Below are positions 11,241 through 23,249 of a stretch of DNA of 64,000 bases, piece by piece. Source of the DNA: Argopecten irradians (Eukaryota; Mollusca; Bivalvia; Pectinida; Pectinidae). The translations under genes were made by a program, and so were the position numbers. Each line of letters begins with the position of its first letter. The stretch's first letter is position 1. The stretch spans positions 52,559,236 through 52,623,235 of the forward strand of contig NC_091136.1 of the NCBI RefSeq assembly GCF_041381155.1, given 5' to 3'. The notes under the pieces are model-generated. The model saw only the letters and a program-made list of their open reading frames with translations, was not told the DNA's origin and made no database searches.

Positions 11241-12226
11241 AGTGATCCTTATTCTGGGATACCACATGTAAGTTTTAAACCCTGTTTAAACTAATGATAT
11301 TGTATATGCCTATATATCACGTTTTACGTATACTTGAACACAACAAAGTTGATAAAGAGTGTTTATGCATCAGGCATACCCTTAGATACTTCTTTAGAGT
11401 CATAGATTGTTGTGGTGCTTGTAAAGTTTGACAAAATCTGCAAAAAAATGATCAATTATATTTAGTAAGTCCACATGATCCGGTACATTTGTATGATTGA
11501 TCAAGAACGGTCATTTGCATGACAATGTCAAAAAGTGGAATTCATGTACATGCTATATTAGACACTAGTAAACATAATGGCATGGTTATTTGGTTACAGC
11601 AATATGTACCGAACCCTGTGGACTTACTAAACTGAAATGTACATTTTTCTTTTCTATCTTTTTTTCGTAATTTGCCAAAGTTTACAAACAACACAACAAT
11701 CTAGCCAACAGTAAAACCTTACGTTAGCTCTGATGTATAAACACTATCAACGTAATCATGTTCAAGTACGCCTAAGAAATATACAAAATATCATTAGTTT
11801 AAACATGTTCTAAAAACCTTAAGAAAGTATTTAGTGTCTGGCGAATGTTTGAGTCTATCAGAATAGGAACAGAAATTTTCACATGTCAATAAAGTTATAT
11901 AGACTGTTTTCAAATAGATTTGTTTGAAAATCGTTACGGACCGGTCAGTCAAAAGCTTGATTGTTGACCGGCACTCAATTTTTACACGCGCTTATGATAA
12001 AATCATATCTCGGATTGAGGACATTTTGGTGTTAAGGAAAATAGAAACTCTACGTGAAACGTGAACAAATAATTCGGAGAAAGAACGAATTTTAAAGCTG
12101 TTGTAATGTATAAAATGGGAGTTTTCAAATGAAGAAAGACATCGCTATTACTGCTTTATTGCTAATTCATTAAGGCTCTGGATCGTTCAGGTACGTGTAC
12201 CAGAACATTTGTTTCATGTCATGTCA
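11241..12226. other. 3' flank of ISG12-like gene
   Basis: Noncoding and AT-rich; presumably 3' UTR followed by intergenic DNA. No repeat recognised. Confidence 0.5.
11888..11893 (+). terminator. Candidate polyadenylation signal AATAAA
   Basis: AATAAA occurs 648 bp after the ISG12-like stop. A UTR of that length is plausible, but AATAAA is frequent by chance in DNA this AT-rich. Confidence 0.3.
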
Positions 12227-12327
12227 GTCAACAGTCAAAACTCTTTCCCCTCGGTGTTGGGACCAACCCTATAAACAGTTAATCGGGCTGGTCCCAACGC
12301 ATCGGGAAAAGAGTTTTGACTCTTGAC
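12227..12327. repeat. 101-bp hairpin MITE
   Basis: The arm 'GTCAACAGTCAAAACTCTTT' is followed by 'cccctcggtgttgggacca' and is inverted at the right as 'tggtcccaacgcatcgggaa' then 'AAGAGTTTTGACTCTTGAC'. The loop is ~20 bases. There is no coding capacity. Confidence 0.8.
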
Positions 12328-13059
12328 AAATATACATAAAACAACTGTATAGTAAAACAGCTCAGATCTCACTTATATAAACAAGTGCTTGTTTCCTTAG
12401 TGTCAATGATTTATTTATATATCATTCGTGATAATACATTTAATACATTTATCATTACACCTTTTATTGAAAAGAGGTTTAAAAGCGTTATAATATATAT
12501 GAATGTGTAATATTTTATATTTTTATCCATAGTTAAGTACTATTTTCGAAAATAAATGGTGAATCATGATTGGCAAAATATTTTTGAACTTGGTCTCATG
12601 TATAAGTTATATCAATATTAATGTAACGAAACAAGTTTGTAAAAATTGGTATAATTGTGGTAGTATCAACATTGAAATACACAAAGTGTACATTAATTAG
12701 GTATATTATTGTGTGACAAATCAATTATATTGCATAATTATATCAGGTTTATCGATATATTTTTTATTTCGGTTACAAGTTCTGGAAAAATAGGGTCATG
12801 ATTTGTAACTTTATTTATTCTGTTTTGATACAGGTAACTACAAAATTAATGTCATTGTAGTATACGAGTTTCCTTCCCCGGCGTCAAAATTGAAGTCGAC
12901 TAGATTCCGAGAGAAACCAAAATTTAAAACATGACCTTTAGCAACTAGTTTTCAGCAATTTTGAAACTTAACAAAAACAATGAAATGAAAATACACAATA
13001 AAAATGTATAATGGTTGTGTGTTATCTTGCTTTATTTAAGACGTGCGTTGAAAGAGACT
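12328..13059. other. Noncoding, AT-rich
   Basis: No gene or clear repeat seen; several TA-rich stretches. Confidence 0.5.
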
Positions 13060-13396
13060 TTACAAGTTCAGATGTTGGCGATTGTGAATTTTCAACCCAT
13101 CGTCATCAGATGGTGGACTATTCAAATCGCTTTTCGTCCGTGGTCCGTCCTTCCACCGTCCGCCTGTTAACAATTTTTGTTATCGTTGTTTTTCAGAAAA
13201 TACTGCAGGGATCATTCTCAAATTTCACATGTAGAATGTAGTTGTGTATATTGCATATTGGGACCGATCGGTCATCAAGATAGACACCAGGAAACAATCT
13301 CGGATTTTGATACTTAAAGTTTGCTACTGCTATTTCTCAGAAAGTACTGAAGGGATATGTCTCAAAATGCATGTACAGGTTTCTCTAGGACCCTAG
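13060..13396. repeat. Interspersed repeat fragment adjoining the large inverted repeat
   Basis: Contains 'atggtggactattcaaatcg', 'cgtccgtggtccgtccttcc' and 'ttctcagaaagtactgaagg', words I recognise from a common bivalve repeat that shares the style of the 8584 element. It ends where the inverted repeat begins. Confidence 0.5.
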
Positions 13397-16300
13397 TAGG
13401 CCATGGGCTAGGAGGGTCCCACATGCACCCCCCCCCCAAAACCTCTGAACCAATATTTTTCTGAACCCTTATGACCCACTGATCACAAATCAAAATGTTA
13501 ACATTGCATAAGTTGGGATGAACTTCCGGTTATGACGTCATAAAGATGGCCGCCATCTCGAATTTCACTAAAAATTGAAAAATAGTCATAACATTGACAT
13601 TTTTCAACCGAAGTAGACAAATGATGTATCAAAATGACCACAATTGAACAACAAATACATATCAGGACCAAAAAATCCAATATATGTAGTGACTTCTACG
13701 CAGGAAATGAAAAAATCTGATTTTAAGCTCAAAAGTGGTGATTTTTCAGCAAATTTTTCATATTTGGCTTGATGCAGCACAAATGTTTCCCAACATCAAA
13801 CTATTATTTCTAATAAGTGTTTTGACCACTTATCAATCAGATTAAGCAACAAAAACAACAAAAACCAATGTTAACATCGTATAAGTTCCGGTTATGACGT
13901 CATCAAGATGGCCACCATTTCGACTTCCACTGAAAAAAGAAAAATTGTCATAACATTGACATTTTTCAACTGAAGTAGACAAATGAGGTATCAAAATGAC
14001 CACAATAGAACAACAAACACATGTCAGGACCAAATAATCAAATATATGTAGTGATTTGAACGCAGGAAATGAAAAAAATGCGATTTTAAGCTCAAAAATG
14101 GTAATTTTTCAGCATTTTTTTCATATTTGGCTTCACGTAGCAAAAGTGTTTCTCAATAATTAATATTGATCGTAATCAGTTATTTGACCTCTTATCAATT
14201 GGTTAAAACAACAACAACGACAACAACAAAAATATATAGGAATTGTTGTTATACCATCATTTGGTTTACAAATCATCACCGGATTCGGCATATGATTGTT
14301 ATTTTTTCCAAACCGCTGACACTAGTTTCCTGGTGTCTTGGAATTTCCTGAATATAACAATGGCTATTGACGATTTATATCTTAACAAATTTGAATTTAA
14401 AGTTGGCTGGATATCTAAGTGGGACTTCAAAATAATCCATTTTCATGTTCGAATTTTTGTAGACTAGTAGCCTCTCAAACTGAATTATTACAGCAAAGCG
14501 CCAACTAATAGCTATAGGGTATCAAATTAAAATTCCGTAAATACCATGACACTTTTCGAAACGTGTTGTGTCTTTTAGAATGAGCACATCCATTGTTTAT
14601 TTCCTGTGTATAACGTAAGGAAATAAAAGATGGTTACTACAGTGTCATATATTTCTTTCACTAGTTCATAATGATAATCATTTTCGTTGTGCGTGCTTTC
14701 TCGCCAGAGTGTCGTCTTCGACCTCGATGACCTGATGTGATATTACATTACCGGGACACCATCGTGATTCTCACTTGTCAACCGTCCATGGTCAGAGTTA
14801 ACATCAGAAACATCGGATTCAGGGATGTCGGAGCTCTTCCTGTTTCCAACCTAGTTTCACCTAGATTCACATATCGTATATGATGTTCCAGACTTCCCCG
14901 GCATAATGGAAAAGACACCAGATCCACATTCTGCAGAGGGTTGAGTTGGTTCTCCTTAATTCGTATGAAGCACAATTCCTCATTCTTGTGAACCTCAGTG
15001 ACCATAGGTGGCACAGGTGGATTCTTTGAGGTCATAAATGAGGTCTGCAGTGAGGTTTCACTCTTTGCCAAGTCTGGAAAGCACTGTAGAGACCTTTTTA
15101 CTGGAGAGTCTGCAATGGTCTCTTTACGCATACACCAGATGTGACACAACCAGCACCTTCAAGGGAGTGGGAAAAGTCAGACCAATGAAAAGCATTTAAC
15201 ATTTATGGCCTCATTAATGACCTCGATGATATCACCTGTGCCATTTATGGTTGTACGAGGGTCCACAAGATTGATGAATAGTACTTCATACGAATTATGG
15301 AGCTATGTGCGAAGGAGAAACCAATTCTACCATTGGAAGAATGTGGATCTGGTGTAATTTCCATTATGCAGGAGAAGTCTGAAACAGCATATATGTACGA
15401 TATGTTAGACTCTGAAAGAGATCCCACATCCCTGAACCTGTTGTTCCTGATATGAACTCTGGCCATGGATGTGTCATAAAAGATGACAGGCTAGAACAAC
15501 ACTGGTAATATAGTGTCACATCAGCTCATCGACATCGAAGACGACGCTCTGACTTTCGACGAATTAGATACTGATATCTCGATTACTCTGATTCGGACTG
15601 CATGTGCCAGCTACCAGATATGCCGAGTCTCTTCAGTGGATAGTGCATTGAGGCGAGAAAGCACGCACAATGATAATGGTTATCATTGAGAACCAGTGAA
15701 AGACATATGTGACATTGTAGTAACCATCTGACATTTTGCTTATGCTATGCTTATGAAATAAACAATGAATCTGCTCATTTTCAAAGACACAAATGTTTTG
15801 GAAATTGTTAATGATATTAACGGAAACACAGGCTTAGCTTAGCTTACATTTGTTACGCTATCAGTAGGTGTTGTGCTATAATAATTATTTTTGAGAGGCT
15901 GCCAATCTACAAAATTGAGGGTATAACAATAATTTCTTTTTTTGCTTTTCTATATATTTTTGCTGTTGTTGTTGTTGTTTTTACTGATTGATAGGAGTTT
16001 GAATAACTGATTACGAGTAATAATTTGCTGTTGGGAAACATTTTAGCTGCGTCAAGCCACGTATGAAAAATTGGCTGAAAAATCACCATTTTTGAGCTTA
16101 AAATCTTATTTTTTCATTTTTTGCGTACAAATCACTACATATATCGGATTATTTGGTCCTGATATGTATTTGTCGTTCTATTGTGGTCATTTTGATACCT
16201 CATTTGTCTACTTCGGTTGAAAAATGTCAATGTTATGACTATTTTTCAATTTTTTTGTGAAATTCGATATGGCGGCCATCTTTATGACGTCATCATAACC

Positions 16301-16435
16301 GGAAGTTCATCCAAACTTATGCAATGTTAACATTTTGATTTGTGATCAGTGGGTCATAAGGGTTCAGAAAAATATTGGTTCGGAGGTTTTTTTTTTGGGG
16401 GGGGTGCATGTGGGACCCTCCTAGCCCATGGCCTA
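13397..16435. mobile_element. 3.0-kb imperfect inverted repeat (fold-back element)
   Basis: The left arm starting 'TAGGCCATGGGCTAGGAGGG' at 13397 is mirrored by the right arm ending 'CCCTCCTAGCCCATGGCCTA' at 16435. Homology in inverted orientation continues inward through blocks at 13490-13770/15930-16330, 14580-14720/15650-15790 and 14770-14950/15330-15475, so nearly the whole 3 kb folds on itself around ~15.2 kb. The left arm also carries an internal ~369-bp direct duplication. Frames in the middle (for example minus 15149-14778) are short, have no known family and occur in degraded form in both arms, so I do not call a gene. Arm divergence suggests an old element. Its class is unknown. Confidence 0.7.
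13494..14190. repeat. Direct duplication (~369-bp period) in left arm
   Basis: Two copies share 'ttccggttatgacgtcat', 'aagatggcc(g/a)ccat', 'ttgacatttttcaac', 'gaagtagacaaatga' and 'atatgtagtga'. The first begins at about 13494 and the second at about 13863. The right arm of the inverted repeat has only one clear copy. Confidence 0.75.
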
Positions 16436-17028
16436 TAGTTATTTACTGAAATCACTTATAGGGAAATACTGGATTTCGAGAATTTCAAGATGCAAAATGG
16501 CCCGAAAAATTAAGTTGTGTAATGAGATCGTTATGTTTTATAATACTGGTACATTATAAGTAACCGGAATTAAATCAACAACCCTCCAGAGTTCTCACAC
16601 AACTACTTCTGCCATTACATACGTGGGACCACATTTATAGAGATATATATGTTATGTCTTTGTCAACCTTTCAACATAATATGTCAAACGCAATATGATG
16701 TAATCAAATTAAATACAATAAACACGTATAATTCTTGTGAAAATGTAGGAATTTGTTGTAGTCCACACACCGGGAAAGTAGGACATTACACATCACAGAC
16801 CGGGATAGTAGGACATTACACATTCAATGTCCTTGAAAAAAACCAGTGTATCATAATCTGCTGGAGCGAAACGAAACACCCAATAAGGCGCTCAGATCTT
16901 AAACAAGTCAAGGAAAAAGACTTTACGTAAAGTCACAAGCTTTAATCGTTTATTAATACTGAAGTGGGAGATGAAGTGTCATGTAAACCACCATACGTAG
17001 TTTATGTATCCTGGTCACGATCACATAA
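16436..17028. other. Region upstream of GPCR 1
   Basis: Noncoding. A ~30-bp imperfect duplication ('accggga.agtaggacattacaca') lies at about 16772-16825. Presumably it includes the promoter or 5' UTR of the receptor gene; no core motif stands out. Confidence 0.5.
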
Positions 17029-18207
17029 ATGCATGTTGATGCTCTGGAGACACTGATATATTTTTATCGTCTTGTCCAACGTACGGTATCTATGGATTTT
17101 ATCATCATGAACAACACGTCGATATTGTCTCCGTGGGAAGTACATGACGTATGGAACAGTCGTGTGGCCAGTCTCCTACTACCAAACACCATCATTCTCT
17201 TTGTGTACATGTTGCTAGGACTTCTTGGCAACACTATGGTCATCTACATATATAAGTTCAAACTACGGAAGGTGTCAGAAGATAGATTCTTCATTCCATA
17301 CCTGGCAGGTATAGACGCCGTGGCATGTGTGATATGTTCTTCTGCCAACATCATCATTAACTTTAATCCTGTACGGTACCCGGATGAATTCTTGTGTAAG
17401 GTGTTCTTCATGCTGAGCCAGTTCGCAGGGTCTTCTTCTGCGCTTATGCTTACAATCATTGCTATACAGCGATTCCAAAGAATCTGTCAGCCGTTCAAAC
17501 CTAAAATGACACTGAGAACGAAGCGACTAAGTGTGCTGTTTACGTTGATGTTCGTTTTTCTTGCGTCGATTCCAAGCTTGTTCACAACCGGGATAGGGTC
17601 AATATCTAACCCACAGTTAAATGTGACCGGGTATGTCTGCGCTTCTGTAGAAGTAATGGGATCCCGTATGTTCCCGTTTGCGTACAATCTTCTGGTTCTG
17701 ACGATCTGTGTTGGGAATCTATTCGTATTGTGTGTTCTTTACGTTTTGGTCGGTAAGACAATCTATGGGCGTGTAAAATACAGACAAGATGTGAAGACAG
17801 CGGCTATGTGTGAATCCTCCTCCTCAGATGTTATCAGTGAGGGGTACGCCAGGAAATCATCAACCGTTTCAGAGTCGCAAAGCTCCATTAAAAGGGGTTC
17901 GACGCACCATAAATCTTCGAGGAAGATGAGAATGGCGGGAAACAGGTTGTCGCTTATGTTCCTTGTTATAACTTTGGTGTACGTCATTTGTTTCGTTCCT
18001 ACCCTAACTGCAATAGTTTGGGACTCTCTAGATCGAAACGTCTGGCTTACCAAATCTAACTGGGAGATCGTCGGTTTTCGTAGTGCATATTCCTTATACA
18101 TAATAAACAACATTGTGAACCCCATTATATATGGATTTTTCGACAAGTCACTGCGGAAAGAAATGCTGTCATTGTTGGGCTGTCTGAAATGTGCTAGAAG
18201 AGTTTAG
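17029..18207 (+). CDS. Class A (rhodopsin-like) GPCR 1, orphan, intronless
   Basis: A 392-residue frame with seven hydrophobic segments. Landmarks: 'LLGN' in TM1 (Asn68), 'LAGIDA' in TM2 (Asp96), a Cys123/Cys204 pair for the extracellular disulfide, 'AIQRF' at the TM3 end (147-149) where DRY is usual, 'CFVPT' in TM6 (321-325) where CWxP is usual, and 'NPIIY' in TM7 (364-368). The third intracellular loop (~250-300) is Ser/Thr-rich and the C-tail is short with a Cys pair. The true start may be Met27 (17107, 'MNNTS', with an N-glycosylation site), because the paralogue at 23250 begins equivalently. Peptide or amine ligand cannot be told. Tandem paralogues downstream point to local duplication. 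Confidence 0.9.
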   Translation: MHVDALETLIYFYRLVQRTVSMDFIIMNNTSILSPWEVHDVWNSRVASLLLPNTIILFVYMLLGLLGNTMVIYIYKFKLRKVSEDRFFIPYLAGIDAVACVICSSANIIINFNPVRYPDEFLCKVFFMLSQFAGSSSALMLTIIAIQRFQRICQPFKPKMTLRTKRLSVLFTLMFVFLASIPSLFTTGIGSISNPQLNVTGYVCASVEVMGSRMFPFAYNLLVLTICVGNLFVLCVLYVLVGKTIYGRVKYRQDVKTAAMCESSSSDVISEGYARKSSTVSESQSSIKRGSTHHKSSRKMRMAGNRLSLMFLVITLVYVICFVPTLTAIVWDSLDRNVWLTKSNWEIVGFRSAYSLYIINNIVNPIIYGFFDKSLRKEMLSLLGCLKCARRV

Positions 18208-18456
18208 TATCTACTTACTTGAATGAGCGTATTTCAAAACTCAGAAACAATGATGATATACTGTGCATCTGTATGAACTGAAGCCATTCATTTCCATTAA
18301 TGTCATCGCCTTGCTTATATTGAACAGCGCTTTATAAAGTCTTGGTGGTATTGATATCAGGGAATCAATGTTATCAGATTGCACAGATCTAACGACAACC
18401 CTGATGATATAACGTGTCGTTGTAAAAACATTTCAGAATAGTAACATTTAGCATGA

Positions 18457-18644
18457 GTAAATTGTTTTTTTATTTAAGGATTAACTTGAATAGATTTTTT
18501 ATGTTATGGAGATATAACACAAAAATCTGAGTGTACTCTAAATAAACCGCGAAGCGGTTTATGATGAGAGTACACTCAGATTTTTGTGTTAAATCTCCAT
18601 AACATAAAAAATCTATTCAAATTAATCCTTATAATTCAATTTAC
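18457..18644. repeat. 188-bp near-perfect palindrome (MITE-like)
   Basis: Arms of ~80 bp ('taaggattaacttgaatag', 'tgttatggagatataacac', 'aaaaatctgagtgtactct') pair with the reverse complement downstream. The loop itself contains a small hairpin 'aaccgcgaagcggtt'. It would form a very stable cruciform. It lies ~250 bp after the GPCR 1 stop. Confidence 0.85.
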
Positions 18645-21600
18645 TAAAGATAATCTCTTCAATATTCAAAATTCATTTTTATACTCTTTTGTCTATGAAA
18701 TCATTACGCCGTCATCTCAGCCAATCAGAAGCAACGTTACAAACGGCGACGCCATTTTTTACTTTATGGGCTGATAAAGTAAATTTTTAAGCCAATGAAA
18801 ATGCTCGTAACAAGCAAAATTGAATTATTTACTGGTCATTGTTATGTGTTCTGGTATATAACGTGAATAAAACCAAATTGTCGTTGACAAAACTGAGGTG
18901 AGTTCAGCTCTACCTATGTTGCTAGTATCAGTACGTTTACAGCATTAACATTGTCATTACTTTAAATTCTACACGACAAGAAGTTGTAATGTTATAATCA
19001 GACTTTTTGTGTTACATATGATTTATGGCGTACACAGTCTGATCTGTAAATGGTGGACTATTTAATTACACGGCTTGTAAAACAACAACATAATTAATTT
19101 AAAGTAAACAATTAACAAAACACAAAACATCCCCATGACCTATTATTATTTAGGTGAAAATAGTCTACTCTCTTGATTAAGCATGTACACATGTGACGCC
19201 GTTACATTTGAGACATGCAAATATTAATTTAGAACATCGTAATGATATATATTCATTTGGTATGTACTCGTTAAATTGCATCATCTACTTTCCCCGAGAA
19301 ATATACAGATTTAAACCAATAGCAATTTATTTTACTAAATCATTGTGGGTTTTGTTTTTAAAATGTACAAATGTATCCAGTATTGACAAGGAAATAAGCA
19401 CGCCGGAAAACCTCACTGAGCTTTAATTTTTATTTCACAAATGTCCCACTTTTGTGTGCTTCAGAATATTTACATCGTATCGTTCAGACATACGACGATT
19501 TTCGATAAACTCTTAGAATGTTCTTGTCTATGTAAGTACTATTTAGTGATTCTTTCCTGTGTTCTTGTGATGTCAATGGCAGGACTTAGGACTTTCCATT
19601 ATACAACACGTCATACACAGCACACCATCAATTTTATTTATATATTCAGAAATTGACGAGATAAGTACAGCACATTGGGGTCAACCTTTATGAAATGTAT
19701 ATACATATCACTGTATATTAAATAGTCAAGCTATGTTTAATGATATATGGTATTGCATTGTTTAACGCATTCTATAGGAATCCCGACCTGACCTTAATTT
19801 CATTTCATATCATGACCACCTTACCCCAGGTATCTATAAACAAAATATATTTCTTACCGGTCATGGCCACCAGGGGGCCAAAATGGACACTTCTCTTTTG
19901 TTTGCTCACCTTATCGTTTTCATGGTCATATACCTATACATATGTAAATGTAATATCTGCAATGTGTTGGCACGTGATGAGCTGTGGTTTCTGAGTGGTT
20001 ACGGTGGAATTCTACCGCCTGTCTTTCACTGCTAAGTCACAAATTCGAAACCAATGTACAGCAATTTGCATGACCAAAGGAAATGCCTATATAAGTCAGT
20101 ATTTTGAGGTATCGTGCTGATATTTATAGCTTTCGAAACAACGTATATGATTAGGATGTGACGGCTTGCTGATCAAATACAATTTTATGTAAATTTTCAC
20201 TGGGTGTGTAACAACATCATCACATAAACCAAAGTTTCTGACCTGACGACATAAATAACCAGAAATAACCAAATGTAATTTCTGATTTATGTAAGATTAT
20301 ACAGACCAGTTTTAACAAACACGTTTTTGAGAATAAGGAATGAAATCTTGTACGAATATTTATTTCAGTATTGATTTTTAATTTCATAAATAGTATCTAT
20401 CTACCTGGTTGTCATCATTTTTGTCATAAATTGATAAAAAATAAATTTGGATTTAAAACAATACATCTTCCCGTCCGTATTATATATGTATTCTAATTTT
20501 ATTGGTTATAGTAACGCATAAAAACTTTTTTTTTTGGTATTCAGAATTTGCTTCGTCACGTACAATTTATCTATACAGAGCAAAGTCAAAACATATGTAA
20601 AGAATAAAGAATATTCGTTAAGATAAAAAATAACGTTTTTGAATATCTTGCTTATAAAATGTATTGTAGAGTTTGTAGTAAATTAAACATGCAAATAAAC
20701 GGAAAGTTATAAATCTTATCTCATAAACATATAGATACGCAAACTTCAACGTTCACCCTCTGGAAATTTTAACGTATTCCTTCTGTTTCGCTCAAAACGT
20801 TAAAAGAAATTTCCAAAATACTGTTATTGATTGCTGGCATTCTCTATAAACCTCCTACTTTTCTCGTAAGATTCAGTTTGAAATCGGTTTTAATATGTAA
20901 AGAAATTTTGAAATTATTTAAAGTTTCTGAAAGAGGAGATAATCAAGTTTGCAATTTAATGAAGTCAATTTAATGGTCAATTTTTGGGCGGAATTCAACA
21001 CAAGATTGCTTGGGAATTTTTAACTTATACTATGTGTTCTCATGAAGTCGTATTAAAGTCTTAAAGCCCATGGTTTTCTTTCCGTAATTATAATATTTAT
21101 CTTTTTTCACGTGACACTCAACGGATTCCATAGTTAACAGATGCGGCTATATCGTACACATTATGTTACAATTAATTCGTTGCATTCCTATTTGACATTC
21201 TATAAAACGCAGTAGAAATATTTCCTGGTGACTATAATATGTGTATTTGAAATGTCGTCATACAGCTTATTATTAATAGAATGATTATGAGTCAATGAAT
21301 GCTTCCTCTTGTTTAATCAACGTCTTTATGCTCTATTTAGACACATTCATTACGTTTTCTGAAACAATCTAAACTTTGAGCAAGTTTTATCTTAATGTCT
21401 CTATCAATATCAAAATACAGTGTAGATTCATATTTATCAAGTTAAAGTAAATAAATCACTGACATAATGCAAACTTGGTTAGAAACGATAGTGTGTGACG
21501 GTTACAGAGGGTATTTAAAGGATGTATTAACCCCAGACCATCCCAGGTGCATGGACTAAGGATCTGCACGGGTGAAAGGTCAATTTTTTCTTCTTTTTAT

Positions 21601-22104
21601 TTTAATTTTTGGAATAGGAATTTATGCCAAATTTTAAAAAGTAATAAAAATAATATGGTGATGTGCTTGATTCTGTGCTATTAGGATTCAAAGATAGCTA
21701 TTTGACGTAAATTGTGATTTTACCGGAATTTCACCACACACACGAAAAACGGAAGCAATGTTTTGCAAATCAGTTTTCTGATAAGTCTGAATATTCGCTA
21801 AATTGACAAAACCTATAATTTTTTAAGAAAATAATAATATCACACAGTCAACCCATTATTTTTTTCTCAGAACAACTGTACACGTAAATCCAAACCCCTA
21901 AATTGTGAAGGGGAAAACATCTCGTTTATTTTTTACATTTTTTGACAGATTCAACAATTCACAGAAAAAAAAGTTCTGATGACTAACTTTTTCTTAAATG
22001 TTGCAGCCTAAAAGAACAAAAGTTGCTGTTTCTAAAACCATCATAAAAATAGTGGGTAAGTGTGATTGATTTTTATTTCGTGAAAAAAATGATATATTTA
22101 GTAT
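18645..22104. other. 3.4 kb without recognised genes
   Basis: AT-rich DNA between GPCR 1 and the MULE-like element. The block 18660-18800 ('cagccaatcagaagcaacgt', 'gcgacgccatttt') looks like dispersed repeat sequence continuing from the palindrome. No frame here has recognisable protein features. Confidence 0.5.
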
Positions 22105-22499
22105 TTCTTGCTAGGAAGGCTGAAGTTGGTTGCGAGTTCCTAGTTCCTAGTTCCGTTTAATAAACGGAACTAGGAACCAGACCTTCAACGGAACTATGAG
22201 CCAGACCCGAGTTCCGTTTCAGCTTATACGGAACTAGGAACCAGACCCGAGTTCCCAATCTCTCCCAGAGTGCATTGCGATTACCCTTCATTACATGTTC
22301 CGTTTAACAAAAATACTGGCCAACAAGCGGAGTTCCATTTATTAGGATTCCTACCTCTAACTGCATGTTCAATTACATATTATATACAGGAATCGAACTT
22401 GAAGCTTCCATGAATAATACAGCACAGAATTAAGCTCCTTAACTTAAACGGAAGTAGGAACTAGGAACTCGCAACCAACATCAGCCCTCCTTCTTGCTA
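22105..22499. mobile_element. 377-bp MULE-like MITE with perfect 9-bp target duplication
   Basis: The element 22114-22490 has ~43-bp terminal inverted repeats beginning GGA(A/G)GGCTGA(A/T)GTTGG and continuing 'TTGCGAGTTCCTAGTTCCTA', with three mismatches between ends. Directly outside are identical 9-mers TTCTTGCTA (22105-22113 and 22491-22499). Inside, 'acggaactaggaaccagac' sub-repeats recur. TSDs of 9 bp are usual for Mutator-like elements; the class is inferred from that alone. There is no coding capacity. Confidence 0.85.
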
Positions 22500-23249
22500 A
22501 AAGTTCAAATAACTCTATCTTGACAAACATGTAAGAATTAAAAACCAACAGGTTATAATTCCACACTTAAATGCTTATTATTGTCATCTAAGTGAACCTC
22601 AAAAAGATTTACGGCAAAATATAGCTAAAAATGTCGCACCGGCGAGTTTAGTAAAAATATTGAAGTAATCATAACTGATATTTCAACTCTCTACAAAGTG
22701 TAAGAAATGCATCTTTTCAAAATGGCCGCCAAATTGGTAATTTCTTAAAACTTGTATATAAAAAACTATAAGCAATATAAGTATATGTTTTTTTACATAT
22801 TTTGCATTTGACAACTTGCTACAAATTGAGACAAGAAGTTTTTGAAAATCACAAAAAACTCTTTGATTAATGTTGAAACGAGACTTCAACGAGATCGAAA
22901 CCTCACCAGAGCAGATCCTTGATATAAACTTTATTTTATTTAGTTTCTTTTTCTGTACAATTATTTACAAAATCAGTATCAAGTATTAACAAATATGATG
23001 CATTTGATCCTGAATCGCCGTCATGAGTTAAAGTGTACATGGGACCAATGGGTTGTCTTCTTAGCGTGACAATACATATTATGATTATAAAATACTTAAC
23101 TACTTCCGTCATAGCATCCCGTCTTCTGATAAACATATCAAAAGATAGACATGCACAAATCGGAAAAGCGAAGGGCTATATAATACATGTCCTTTACTAG
23201 ATGAATATATTTACGGTCTGGCAACGTCTTACACGGATCAAATAAGAAT
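22500..23249. other. Region upstream of GPCR 2
   Basis: Noncoding AT-rich sequence; no repeat or core promoter recognised. Confidence 0.5.

Noticed and set aside
14778-15149. 123-residue minus-strand frame in the fold-back
   Set aside because: No known domain; its sequence recurs in degraded form in the other arm, so it is treated as repeat content.
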